Origin: Cercis canadensis
Lineage: Eukaryota > Streptophyta > Magnoliopsida > Fabales > Fabaceae
NCBI GenBank assembly: GCA_003255065.1
Contig: QAOA01006583.1
Coordinates: 216,036-280,035, forward strand
Direction of reading: 5' to 3'
Length of the DNA stretch: 64,000 nucleotides
Numbering within the stretch: position 1 is the first letter of the stretch; the number at the start of each line of letters is the position of its first letter. Below are positions 46,402 through 58,653 of the stretch, in pieces. A program made the translations under genes and the position numbers. The notes under the pieces were generated by a model. The model was not told the DNA's origin and did no database searches. It worked only from the letters and a program-made list of their open reading frames with translations.

Positions 46402-48991
46402 ATAGTAGATCAAATTGTACTACCAGGACCAGCAGACCCCACTCTTTTGACTAAACAAAACAACTACATATCGACGAAAGTGTGGATACTGGAGTAAGTA
46501 ATTTATAAATTTTTATATAAAATATTTTGATTTTTTAGAAATTCAGTAGATATATAATATTATAATTTTATTTATAAAATATTTTAATTTTTTAAGTAAT
46601 AATTGAAACATGTTGATATTGTTGTGCGTCCTCGATCTCACAACAGAATACGTAAACCTAGTGCAAGAGTTATGGAATATGTAACAATTGCAGGTTTTGG
46701 TGGGGTTGCAGAAATAGAAACCACACCAATAGATGTGCAATTAATATCAGCATTAGCTGAACGGTGAAGGCCAGAGACACATATATTTCACATGTCCAGC
46801 AGTGAATACACTATCACCTTGTAAGATGTAGGGGTGTTACTTGGTCTGCCTGTTGATGGCAATACAGTAACAGAATACACTGGTTACTCATGGAATGATC
46901 TTTGTCACGAATTACTAAGCGTAACCCCACCTCAATCGGCTTTACTTGGAAGCAAGCTGAAGTTGAGCTGACTTGCACAGACATTTAGTTAATGCCCAAA
47001 TGATGCGACAGATGACATAGTATAGAAATATGCTAAAGTTTATATACTACGTCTAATTGGGATGTGGCTCATGCCTGATCGGACTGAAAATTGTGTACAT
47101 GTGATGTATTTAAAGTTGTTAGAAAATTAGGAGGAAGCTGGGGGATTCAGTTGGGGATCAGCTTGTCTTGTCCATGTTTATAGGAGTCTCTGCATGGCTT
47201 CTCTAGAGGAAACTGACAATTTTTCAGGTTGCTGTTTTTTGGTCCAGTGTTAGGCCTGGGAGAGATTCCCGTGTATAGCTCTGAGACGTGTTGGACCGGA
47301 TCAACCGAATCGTGAGCTAACTGGACCCCTCGCGAGTAGGTCAGTAAATAAAATTTCAAGTTAGTTACAATTTAACTTTATTAATTTTATTATATGTTGA
47401 TAATTTAGCTTTATTTATAATTAATTATACATTTTTTTATTATAATAGACGTAATTAATTATAGTATAATATTCGAAACATCTTAGGTGGAAATTCCCTT
47501 TAGATTTGACCAATATTATTGACGGCTCTGACCAGACTGGGTATTGACGAGCCTTTGATCTACTTGGCCCTGATGATGTAAGAATACTTATTATGGGTAA
47601 CTAATTTATGTCATTTATTACTTGAGTTTATTGTATGAAATAGTAATCATGTTATTGATGTTTGATGTGAACAGATTGTGTGACAGTCATATAGCAGGGT
47701 ATTGATGACACTCATCCCCGACTATTGTGCTAGGGGGCATGTAATGTGGGCTGCTAAAGTTTCATTGATATGTTATCACATCGTGGAGCACCATAATCCA
47801 GATCGGATTATGCGTCAGTTTGGCAGTAGACAACATATTCCACAGGAGATAACTATTTATGATAAACAGCTACACAATATCAATATGAGAGGGAAACATG
47901 TAATGTTGTGATCGGTGCACCATTATCAGCAAATTTTAGTCTGGGAAAATCGAAGTGTACATGTTATTAATTTAGATGAGCCATTTGGTGTGGATCCCAA
48001 TTATATGGCATGGTATTTACGTATAACGCGCCAATTTATGAGACCTGAAAATGCAGCAGCCATTGGACATGTCAGTTCATTACAGTTATTTTGTTTTTTT
48101 TTTTTTCCGTTTTAGATTACTATATTACTTTTTTGAACAAGTACTGATCAATAACGAACCATGACACAGGTCCATTCTCATCATCAAACTCAGCAGAGTT
48201 GGGGGACTCAGCATACCCTTTTTCAGCAATCTGGACCTCAGCAAGGTTGGGGCACTCAGCAGGGTTGGGGGACTCAACATACCCTTCCTCAGCAAGGGGG
48301 GCCTCAGCAAAGTTGGACACCTCAGCTAGGATGGCCTTATCAGCCTGCTAATCTTTTAAATGAGCGATATTAAGAATTTGTCACACGCCTAACTGGAGTT
48401 GTTGTGGAGTATGGGCAATTGCCACCAGTGATGCAACCACAGATGGGGCCTGAGCCGACCACAGATGGCGCACGAGCCACGTCATCCCGACGACATTCTG
48501 TCACACAATCCACCGGGGTTGACCAGTCATTGACTTTAAGATCTTAGAGTTCATCATAATCAAGTCATCGATTCGATGATCCAACTACCTCGATGGACAT
48601 GTCGTATCGGCCAGATCCAGTACACGTTACACATGATCAAAGCTATGTTGATATGATGCCACATGCATATGATGCGGCACCATCTCCTGTATATGACTGG
48701 TTTAGCGTTGATTCTCGTGCTCCTCTATCAGTGATTGACACATATGCGGGCCCTTCTTCACAGGCTCATTTACCCGACGAGTGGACCAATCTCACGATGA
48801 CTCATCTGACAGCACGTGCGCCTTATGATCCGACGACGATGACGAGGACAAGACTCTTTGCATCATGAGACATGGATGATGACACGCCAGCACCAATAAC
48901 TCAACCTGGTGAGGAAGAATTGCCACCACGTGTCATAAGACCCATTAGATGTGGAATTGGAGGACATTATTTATACCCACGTAGGCGTTAG
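46402..48991 (+). pseudogene. Plant mobile domain (PMD, MAIN/MAIL1-like) gene in the MULE
   Basis: The forward strand encodes a PMD-type protein (Pfam PF10536 family, once called aminotransferase-like). The first exon reads VLPGPADPTLLTKQNN and ends at a GTAAGT donor near 46495. The core follows: VQLISALAER, RPETHIFHMSSSEYTITL, DVGVLLGLPVDGNTV, then YAKVYILRLIGMWLMPD, FSWGSACLVHVYRSLC and AWERFP, each a hallmark of the family. A later exon gives the MRQFGSRQHIPQ and MAWYLRITRQF segments. The C-terminus is a Gln/Trp-rich repeat. The expected start reads ATA at 46402, and stops lie at 46765 (Trp to TGA) and 46822 (Gln to TAA), with more downstream. PMD proteins include the Arabidopsis nuclear factors MAIN and MAIL1, involved in silencing and genome stability. 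Transposon-borne PMD genes are known; their role in the element is unclear. Confidence 0.85.
48180..48340 (+). repeat. Coding repeat (GWGTQ / QQ-W-rich) in the PMD C-terminus
   Basis: Units of about 20-30 bases encoding variants of QQGWGTQ and QHTLPQQGGPQ recur about five times. It lies after the PMD core in a low-complexity tail. Confidence 0.7.
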
Positions 48992-49199
48992 TATTAAGTT
49001 GACTTTCTTCACTGTTAACTTAATGTATATTATAATTTATTTTTCAGTTAACTAAAACATGTTGTTATGAAATTGAATTCAAATTGATATATAATTAAGC
49101 ATTATGTCCCATTAATCAAGTCTACTGGATACAAATAACAAAAACATGGGTAAAATTGATATCAAAATTATAAACTGTTATACATAGATGATTAATTAG

Positions 49200-52100
49200 T
49201 CATGGATCTGGCATCCTTCTAAATTGACAATTTCACTTATTATGCCCTTCTTGGCGATAAATACTGCACTTAATGATTGTTCGTGTCCTGTTAAAATCTC
49301 GTCAATCCATTTCATTTCGAATACGATTTGTAACAGGACGACCTTTCTTCCTAAGTATCGCGGGATTGGGGCTTATATTTATTCCTGGGATCTCCGGCTT
49401 TACGGTCCACCGATTGGCTTAAATTGATCACGATATGCTTTGATTAAATTGTCAATTGAGTATACTGGATCCACATAATTCCATTAATTAAGCGAAGCAG
49501 ACGCGCAAGCACATATTACATGTGAGCATGGCAAATATAGGGCTTTAAATTTACCGCAACTACATTTTCCCTCATTCAGATTGACAATAAACGTCCGTCC
49601 AGCAGTTCTGGTTCTCACATTATACCTCTCCTCTACCTCAAATAAACCGGTGTCCTTATTAAACAATCGAGGTTTATATGATGACGCATCTCGTGCGTTA
49701 TTCTGCATTTGAGTCATTGCATATTCGGTCAACCGTTGTCTACTAGCTTTCATATTACCAGGTTTGTCCCGCTTTTTAGTGAAAATGACATTGAGCTTGT
49801 AATACGTCGCTCTAACCAGGGCTGTAATCGGCATGTTGTGAACACCCTTTAACGTGTCATTAATGTTCTCAGCTAAATTGGTNGATCACGATATGCTTTG
49901 ACTAAATTGTTAATTGAGTATACTGGATCCACATAATTCCATTAATTAAGCGAAGCAGATGCGCAAGCACATATTACATGTGAGCATGACAAATATAGGG
50001 CTTTAAATTTACCGCAACTACATCTCCCCTCATTCAGATTGACAATAAACGTTCGTCCAGCAGTTCTGGTTCTCATATTATACCTCTCCTCTACCTCAAA
50101 TAAACCGGTGTCCTTATTAAACAATCAAGGTTTATATGATGACGCATCTCGTGCGTTATTCTGCATTTGAGTCATTGCATATTCGGTCAACCGTTGTCTA
50201 CTAGCTTTCATATTACCAGGTTCGTCCCGCTTTTTAGTGAAAATGACATTGAGCTTGTAATACGTCGCTCTAACCAGGGCTGTAATTGGCATGTTGCGAA
50301 CACCCTTTAACGTGCCATTAATGTTCTCAGCTAAATTGGTGGTCATTATACCATAACGCATTCCCTCAGTATCTCATTGCAAAGTTCATTTCCCCTCATC
50401 TAGATCTTTTACATAATTTCATGCTCGATTGTCTTCACATTTACTTTGAATATCCCTCATAAGCTCCTTAAATTTAAAGGATTCAAATTGACTACCTGTA
50501 AAATTAAGTCATGACATTTAATATTATGATTGATTCGTAATTAAACTAAATATACTGCTTGGCTAATAATAAATATATTTATGTAAATTTATGCATACCT
50601 GCTGCGTATTTCTTCGTCTTCAGGGTTTTGTTTTTAAAGTGTGTATTCCAGTTGTTGACGACATGTCGCAAGCAGAAGAAATTATGAGCAAGTGGAAGAC
50701 TCCAGCCTACACTGGCATATGCAATTGAAGACAATATACTTACATGACGATCAGAAATTATCACTAAATTCTAATGTTCTCAAACAACGCGTTAACGCAC
50801 TAAGGTCAAAAACCATGTCCATGCATCTTTAACTTCACCTTCTACAATAGCAAATGCAAGAGGTAATGGTAACTTGTCGCCGTCTTGTGTTGAAGCAATC
50901 AACATTGTACTGCGATATTTGCCATTCAAGAAAGTCTCATCTATCTGAATCACAGACTTGCAAAAAGGAAATGCATCGACACAGGCTTGAAATGTCCAGA
51001 AGACACAGCGAAACAACATCTCTTGAACATTTGAATGACTTCTGACCAGATTATTATCTAACAGCTATTGAACAACAGTTTCATGATTTGCTGCCCGCAT
51101 TGCTGTCATCCATCTCGGCAAAAGATTATAGCTATCTTTCCAATTGCCGAACAATTTTTCAATGCATTTCTGCTTTGCTAACCATATTTTTCTGTACGAT
51201 GCTCGGTAGTCATATTCTGCCAAGATTCGTTCCTGTATGAACTTAATTGATACATCAGGACTCTCCTCAACGATCCCATGAATGCTAGACGCTATCACAT
51301 AAATATCTAGTTTCTTATGATTTTGCGTTATTATAGCATTTGTGCAAGTATGAGGACCGTTATACTTTCTGATCTTCCATAATCCGCTTTTACTCCTTTA
51401 ACATGTTCGAACTCTCCAATTACAACTAGTAGCTTTGTTTGGACACTCAACATTCCATGCAGTTAAATGTGACTCCTTCATAATAAATGACTGGTGCACC
51501 TGCATTGAGTATTCCTTCACAGCAAGTTGAACGTTATTTTTTGTTGAAAATTGTTGCCCAATTAATAGCTCTCGATCTCTTTCCTACGCTCCTTGTTTAT
51601 CTAATATCTCAGTGTCATCCCTAATTTGCATAGCATCCCAATTAACTTCTGAATATACCGGTAAATGTTCACTGTATTGCAATGACTGCACCATTTTCGG
51701 TATTGAATCACCGGATTCATAGCCCAATGATTGTACATTCAGATTCAAACTATGTTCATTTTCTTCATCACTGCATACATCATCTCGCTCTAACATAACA
51801 TCTTCATCATCACTTGTCGTAATTTCAGGATCAAGTGGAGAGTTAGCACCAATTACTTGTTCGTCTTCCGGTGCTTCTAGATCAAGATTCGTTTCCTGTT
51901 CTTCGATGCATTTTCCCTGTCTAATCTCTGAATTGAACCATTGTTCATCACAACTATAGTTATGATTTTCCGTCTGATGAAAATTTTGACTCGAACTAGG
52001 CATGTTAGACTGTAATCCAGCCAAGTCAACATATGGCCGATAACAATTGTTAATTTCTATTATTGTTTAACTATGCACCTGAATTGAACAAGGTATTGAA

Positions 52101-52474
52101 CTTGGCCCACCAGCATCAGCTTCATCGATTTGAAAATTACTGCCATCATGTTGCCTAGTTTCAATCTAAATAAAAAGCTCCATTGCTCCAAGATTGGCAT
52201 ATTATTTTTGACTTTCGTACATGCACATTACATCTTCATCACCCAAGAGATCAAGTACACCATAAAATAAGGGATTAGCTGACATTAGAAATCTATATTT
52301 GATGTTCTTGATAACTTTATTGAGATCAAGACATAATTTTCATTGTATCAGCTCCTTAAGACTGTCTAGTCCAACTTTTCGCTTTAACATCATGCAAACA
52401 AGATTCAGACTTTCATATGTAACTCCTTGGTTTCCCTTATATACTCGACCATTGTAATAAATGAAGATCAACAT
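49200..52474 (-). pseudogene. MuDR-type MULE transposase, copy 1
   Basis: Reading leftward from 52474: a PB1-like N-terminal segment (MLIFIYYNGRVYKG, LDSLKELIQ), an acidic linker (ITTSDDEDVMLERDD), a MuDR DNA-binding domain (FIMKESHLTAWNVECP, then CNWRVRTC and RKYNGPHTCTN), the MULE DDE transposase domain (VIQIDETFLNGKYRSTMLI, LPLAFAIVEGEVKDAWTWF, ISDRHVSI), a SWIM zinc finger (CSCGKFKALYLPCSHVIC) and a C-terminal zinc knuckle (...RQEGHNK) ending at 49200. The order is that of MURA-like transposases of about 800 residues. Stops occur at several points, for example CGA to TGA near 52344 and Trp to TAG near 51067, and the second knuckle Cys is Tyr. The SWIM region appears twice (49428-49882 and 49884-50340) through an assembly join. 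One intron (about 50500-50600) is shared with the copy at 61085. Confidence 0.87.
49428..50340. repeat. 456-bp direct duplication around the N at 49883
   Basis: The two pieces differ by only a few substitutions and both hold the SWIM region of the transposase. The lone N between them marks an assembly join, perhaps of two haplotypes. Confidence 0.8.
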
Positions 52475-52679
52475 TTTTATCTTACAGTTAATATCAAATA
52501 TATCATACTTCATGAACAATAATGCATAATAATATACAATAATCATAACAAGTTTAAGCTAAATACATACATTTATTTGCAGTAATATTTAAATGAAAAA
52601 CATGAACGATTAAATATTATCATTCTTGCAATCAAAATTAAATATACTATTGTAACATAAAATTAGTACATAAATATTA

Positions 52680-53100
52680 TCATACTTTATTTATACTAAA
52701 ATTTTACTCCAAACATAAACTATTTAAAACCTATCAAATTTATAATGAAAAAAAAAATTAGTTAATCATACTTTATTTATACTAAAATTTTACTCCAAAC
52801 ATAAACTATTCAAAACCTATCAAATTTATAATGCAAAAAGAAAATTAGTTAATCATACTTTATTTATACTAAAATTTTACTCCAAAAATAAACTATTTAA
52901 AACCTATCAAATTTATAATGAAAAAAAAAATTAGTTAATCATACTTTATTTATACTAAAATTTTACTCCAAACATAAACTATTCAAAACCTATCAAATTT
53001 ATAATGCAAAAAGAAAATTAGTTAATCATACTTTATTTATACTAAAATTTTACTCCAAAAATAAACTATTTAAAACCTATCAAATTTATAATGAAAAAAA
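52680..53100. repeat. Tandem repeat of about 87 bp, nearly five copies
   Basis: The unit begins TTAGTTAATCATAC and runs through ACTAAAATTTTACTCC to CAAATTTATAATG. Starts at 52758, 52845, 52931 and 53018 give periods of 87, 86 and 87. It lies between the right TIR and the transposase start, probably in a 5'-leader intron. The other MULE has related repeats at 60490-60890. Confidence 0.85.
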
Positions 53101-53345
53101 TAATGACTTACATTAAGCAATAATTAAAATCTAAACGTACCTTCCGAAGTGTTGTTCTATAATAGTTCAAAAAAATTTTGACACGAACTTTATGCTCTGC
53201 ACATCGAAACGATTTTTGCTTATCACTCTTTATTCTCTCTTTTGCAACTTATCACTCTTTCCTCTCTGAAAGTGAAAAAAATTTACGCTTTGCAGACGGA
53301 AATGATTTTTGCTTATACTTTGTGAAAAATGCTCTCCACAAAGGG

Positions 53346-53358
53346 GTATATATATACT
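53346..53358 (-). promoter_or_regulatory. TATA-like box for the MULE transposase
   Basis: TATATATATAC, read leftward just inside the TIR, lies about 870 bases before the transposase Met, with a probable leader intron between. The same box in the same place occurs in the second MULE (60266-60275). Confidence 0.5.
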
Positions 53359-53449
53359 TCGAACACTCTACGGACAAAGTTCTACGCACCGACTGCCATT
53401 TGGCATGTTTGTGGGGACACGCCGTGGGCCCTACGACGTGTCTCCACAG

Positions 53450-53703
53450 TTCAAAACTGACACATGCAAATGAAGCTGTAAAACCTGGCGAGTCAGACAA
53501 GAGGGGACACGTCGCCCGAGGCACAACTTATTCCTTGGAGACACGCCGAGGGGCCCCAGCATGTCCAATGGACCCCCCCGCAATCCTATCTGTTTTTTTA
53601 TATTTTTAATTTTTTTAAAATTATAATATTTTCATATTTAAGTTTTTATCTATAACAGTTAGGGAATTAAGTTTAAAAAACATAATTATAAGGTCAAAGG
53701 GCC
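53450..53703 (-). repeat. Right terminal inverted repeat of the MULE
   Basis: Partner of 45785-46040. It continues into sequence not shared with the left end but shared with the second MULE, including GGGCCCACGGCGTGTCCCC in the related copy. Confidence 0.85.
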
Positions 53704-53712
53704 GTGAATGCA

Positions 53713-56700
53713 TAAGAGAAATTATCGACATGATAACAATAACAAATCCCACAAATTTAAGATACTCGTATTGTCATTGTCTTGTCTTGTCTTGTCCTGT
53801 CCTATATTCAGATACGGTTTTGACGACCTCAACGTGGAGCACGTGCTCACTTTTATTACAGCCAGAAGCAAGTGGGATTCCAGAGCATCAAAATACGCTA
53901 CGTGTCATAATCTCAATACATAGACAAGATCTAGTTGACGGTTCAGATCTATGATGTGAGCAGCGAGTAGCTATGGGCTATGGCACACGCCTTTTCCTCC
54001 GCGCAAATTACGCGCGTGGAGACATTCTTAAGATTAATTTGCCCGCAAAAGTCAAAGTGAGGTGTGAGTTGATGGCAGCCAGCTTGATGATGAATCATGG
54101 TCAAAGTTAGATTAGATACTAAAATACAATATTCTGACTCTTTGTGCACTAAGCATTCTCAAAAGTCACACGCCACTAATTATTTTTAAGTCTAAAGCCC
54201 TATTCAAGTTCCTAATTATTATACTAGTTTGTGATTTTAAATAGAAAAATGATATTGTTTTTTTTTTTAAGGAAAGAAAATGATATTGTTAATTTGTTAT
54301 ACTAATACTTATTTGGTATGAAAACTATGGAATAGGAATGAAAATAGAAAATGAAATGGTTGTTTCAATTCTATAGTTTTGTAATTCCATGAAATCAAAT
54401 ATAGAATGGAATATAATTAAAATTATGAATAAACTACACTCCATTATCTTTATTAAAATAATAGTAAATTTTTAAATTTAGTCATAAATTACACTTTAAC
54501 TCATCTCCTCCTTATGATTAACTATTGACTAACTATGAACTTAACCCCTCATTTTTTTAATATCAAAATATCAATTAATTTACATGTGCAAATAAAACAA
54601 TTCCAAATAACCTTACAAAAAAATATTCTAGAAAATAATTAATACTACAATTTTCGGTAAATGTTTGAACTTCTCAAAGGAAAAAAGAAGACTTTTTTTC
54701 CCCATAAACAACATTATTGACTGATAAAAAACAAAAGTTACATTCACAAAAAAAAATAAAAAAAATTAAAGACTATCATAACATTGAAACATATACTTTC
54801 AATTTTATCATCAACTCTTATAGAGTATATTCTAAGAGTAAGAAAAATGTCAAAGACCATGAGCATAACAATTTTTTTTTTTTACAAAGTATTACAATTT
54901 AAAGACATTTACATACCATTATTGGATGCATATAGACTACACTCAAAATAATAATTAGATTTATTTTAAAATTTTGCTAAGTTCATTTGAACTCAAATTA
55001 TGTCAACTATATAAATCTCAAGTAATGAATGATAAAATAACATATTGGTTAGTGGTAATAATAGTAATTACTTGAAGCCTTTTTGTTAAGAGAAGTGTTA
55101 AATTCCCACCTAATTATCTATTAAAATTATCATTTAAGTAAATTCATCACATGATGCATGGAAAAGATAGATTTATAAGTGGCTTGTAAAATATGATAAG
55201 GAATAATCTTAGTATGTGATAGCTAAATAAGATGACTAAACAACAACAAAATGTCTTGCAATATTGTTGGAAAGAGATTCTTTTCTTAAAAAATAAGAAA
55301 AGAAAATAGCTCCACCAAGAAAAAAGAGCCTTTTCTTTTCCACCATTGGGTAAGCATTTCTTTTATTTATAAGTCTATATTTAAATATATTATTAGTTTT
55401 CTAATTTTAAAAACTGCATAGAAAAACGCTCTAACTATTATGCTATTACTCATAATTAGTGAATGACTAAGTTTTTGTTATTTGATTAAATAATTTCATA
55501 TGTATATTTTTTGTTTATTTTAAATATTATATAATTTTGATATAAATAGAACGAAAATGGAAACTTGCAATTACATAGTAACCTTATTTTCACTTTCAGT
55601 GAGCTCTTATAAATGGTGCAATAATTTATTTTCCTTCAATTGTTTTTTTTCTTGAAATGTTTAACATATTTAAATAGAGATTTAATTTTGATCCATTGTA
55701 TTTTACATGTTGAAGTCTAAGATGTTCACTAATAGTAATATACCGAAAAGAAAAAAGATTTCCTAACCTTTACGTGTCAATGGTAAATAGTAAACACATT
55801 ATTCATAGTTATAAAATCAAAATAATTTATTAAGAGATAACATAATGTTTTTTTTTTCTTTAAACAAAGGAGACATTGTTATGGTAAAAAAGGTAAATCA
55901 TAAAGGAGATTGTGAGAGGTTAGATTATGTGACACTCAATTTATTGCATGCGACTCTCTTTGAGTGTGTTTGTTGGGGATGTATGCCTTTTTAGTTAGTT
56001 TTTTAGCATTAGATAAATAAAATTAGATTTTTTAACTAATGATACATGGAATGAAATTTTAAACATAAAACTTAAATTTTATTTTACAAATTATATACAA
56101 TTTAGTTATGCTATGTTTAGATAGAAGAAAAAAAATAAAGAGAAAGAAAAAAAAAGAGGAAAAAAAAAATATAGAGGATAGAAAATAAAGAGAAAATAAT
56201 TTTTTTTTTTTTTTTGTTTGTATGAAGTGAAAATGAGAAGGAAGTAAATGAAAAAAAATTAATATTTTAATATTTGATAAAAAATATAATTACATCTATA
56301 TCCTTAAAATATTGAAATTAATATTATTAATAAGAGCAAAATAGTCCAATTACCTTTTGTAATCCCTCTATTGCATTTTTTTCTCCATTCATAAAGAGAA
56401 GATTTTTGTTAGGCCCCACATGTACTTTTTATGTAAATTTTCTTCTTCCATTTTCTCCCACAAACAATAAAAAATAACTTTTCACCTCCAATTTTTCTTC
56501 TTCCATTTTCTAACTTTTCTCTCAATCCATACATAGAGTTAGAATTATATGATTGTAATCCTTGTTTGTTTTTTCTAATCTCTTTGGTAAGAAAATTGAG
56601 TTTCCTAATTAAACCACGTTTATTGTGCAAAGAAAACCACGTTTTTCTCAGTTTCTCTTTTGTTGTGTGTGTGTGTGTGTTTTTTTTTTCATTTATTCCA

Positions 56701-56800
56701 TACCATTTTAACAATTTAATCCCTTGAAATTGACGTAAATATTTGCTTAATTTAAGGAGAAGAAAAACAAACATGATTTCTACCCTTTAACATATTTTAT
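53713..56800. other. Unassigned AT-rich intergenic region
   Basis: Three kilobases of AT-rich DNA. There is a repeated CTTGT run near 53780, A/T tracts and AAAGAGAAAG-rich sequence near 56120-56200. No gene or named transposon is seen. Confidence 0.45.
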
Positions 56801-56807
56801 TTCTTCA

Positions 56808-56817
56808 CTATATATTG
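56808..56817 (+). promoter_or_regulatory. TATA box of the gene at 57608
   Basis: CTATATATTG is followed about 30 bases later by a pyrimidine-rich CTCCCTTTCCCC start region. The leader then appears to be split by an intron from about 56887 (GTACCTC) to about 57574 (TGTGTAG). Confidence 0.45.
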
Positions 56818-57607
56818 AAATCAGCTCCCTTTCCCCACTCTTCTCCTTGCTGGTGGCTCCCCGCTCCATTCCTGGATCCCTTTAGGTACCTCTTTCACTC
56901 TCTCTCTCGTTCTGTCTCTGTGTGTTTCTCTCTCTACATATACGCGTTCACCATTTTCTCCATTGCAGATCTGATCTTCTAAGTTTAGGTAATGGATTCG
57001 TTCTGAAATGGCAACTCTCTCTATTAGGACAGATCTGTTAAATTATTAGCTGTACTCTTCTATCTTACTTATTCTACGTTTTTGCTATGGTCAAAATCTG
57101 TTATTTGTTTTTGCGGTTTTTATGTAATGGAAGATCTATTAAAACCCTTTAAATTCTGTTTGTGGGTGCAATGGAGCGCAGTGGTTTTAGCTTATATTGC
57201 TTAAAACAAGGTTTGCTTTTGTTTGAATAGGAGAGAGTTCCAAGTTTTTCTAAGTTTTGAACTCAGATCTGCTCTTGATTTCTTCAAGTGGTGTTACCCT
57301 TTTGTTTGGTTTCTGGGAAAATTGGGAATTAGGGAACTTAGTAAGAAATGGGTTGGGGAAATTTCTCTTGAAGTTTAATATTTTTTTTTTCCTTATTTTG
57401 TTCATGAAATTTGTTAGCGTAGATGGATTTGTTAATAAATTAAAGCTGGGAAGATGCAATTTATAAGAATAACTCTTCATTTTTATGTAAAAATATGGAA
57501 ATTCTGTAGTTAAAGCCAAGTTCCACTTTTTATTATGTTTTATGACATTCCCTAATGGTTATTTTTGCTGTGTAGGCGTTCTACTGTTGAATTAGACCAG
57601 TTTCCAG

Positions 57608-58653
57608 ATGAATTGTTATAATCTTCAGCAGAACGCCTTTGCAGCCAGTGAAGAGATGAGAGGCTCCGTTCCCATTATTGATGAGGACCCTGTCATTTGC
57701 CCTAAGCCACGCCGTGTTGGGATTCTATCTAATGTGCCCGTGCGGTCCTTAAGATTGCATTTGAGGTAACTTACAATCAGTTTTTTTCCCTTTAAGAACA
57801 TTATTGGAGTTTAGAAGCGACTTTGAATGTCTGAACTGATCTGTGTACATTTTTATCAGTCAACAAGCTGAGGGATCTGATTCAAAAGCAGGGGCGGAGC
57901 TACTGGACCTTATTCTGAAGAAGGTAAGTTATGACTCTTATTGCAAATTGTTTAGTTTATATTTAAACCAAGTTGAATATAAAATTTTCACATATTAAGT
58001 CAAATGAATTTAATCTCTGCTTAACAATATTTTGGGCTGCTAGTGATGTATGAGTCTTTAGTATCTTTAGTATGATACATGTTTTGTTGCATTGAGAATA
58101 TCCTTATTGACATGTATTGTCCAGTAAATTAGTATTTTTAAGATACTGGTTCTTATACATGCTTTTGGTCTAGTACCAAAGGAGCTTTTTCAGATAGTCA
58201 ATTTTTTCTGAGAATGTTTTAGGGTTATAATATTTCCAAAATTAATAGGGACTGTTGGATCTTGTCGGAAATGGCTTAGCTGAGTTCTTGGTTCTATGGA
58301 TATGCTTGTACTTTTAAGTTTGGTATATTAATTTGTAATCTTGATTTCAATAGGAGAGTTACGGGGATGAACAATATGCAAATCAGGTAGCCTCATCACC
58401 TCCATATTTTTGTGGGTCTCCTCCAGTCCGGGCTGCAAACCCATTGATCCATGATACTCGATTTGGTGATGAAAAGCTCACTCCTATATCCGCTATTTCA
58501 TCACCATCAGGTTTATCCTCTCCATCTTCAGCATCACGAAAAGGAGGTTGTGTTAGAATGAATTTTGGAATTAAACCAGCTGCAGTTAGAGTAGAAGGAT
58601 TTGATTGTCTCAACAGGGATCGCCAGAATTCCAGCATCCCTGCTGTTGCTTAA
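57608..58653 (+). CDS. Small plant protein of unknown function, 173 aa
   Basis: Three exons join in frame: 57608-57765, 57860-57923, 58354-58653. I do not recognise a domain. The N-terminus MNCYNLQQNAFAASEEMRGS is followed by VICPKPRRVGIL, a short acidic/Leu-rich helix (AGAELLDLILKK), a Pro/Ser-rich stretch with FCGSPPVRAANPLIHDTRFG and SSPSGLSSPSSASRKGGCVR, and a C-terminal segment ending in DCLNRDRQNSSIPAVA. I recall similar short proteins in many flowering plants, all uncharacterised. It has no signal peptide or membrane segment; low complexity and Ser-Pro sites suggest a regulated soluble or nuclear protein, which is only a guess. The start was chosen because it is the first ATG after the leader intron. 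It sits between two MULEs of the same family in opposite orientation. Confidence 0.8.

Larger units (their letters stand above)
45785..53703. mobile_element. Complete 7.9-kb MULE with PMD gene and transposase gene
   Basis: The left end GGCACTTTGACC and right end GGCCCTTTGACC (minus strand) start inverted repeats of about 250 bp. A perfect 9-bp duplication GTGAATGCA lies outside (45776-45784 and 53704-53712), the Mutator signature. Inside, a plant mobile domain gene reads rightward from the left end and a MuDR-type transposase gene reads leftward from the right end; they converge near 49.0-49.2 kb. Both genes carry stop codons, so this copy is no longer autonomous. About 456 bp around the N at 49883 are duplicated by the assembly, so the true length is nearer 7.5 kb. 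Confidence 0.9.

Noticed and set aside
45879-46405. Several short open frames at the left MULE end
   Set aside because: They lie in the terminal inverted repeat and in CT-rich leader sequence, and have no counterparts with protein similarity.
52680-53100. CRISPR-like array
   Set aside because: The 87-bp units are contiguous tandem repeats without unique spacers, inside a plant transposon.
53178-53609. 143-codon frame at the right MULE end
   Set aside because: It runs through the GC-rich terminal inverted repeat. The related frames in the other MULE (60076-60443) are by-products of the same repeat.
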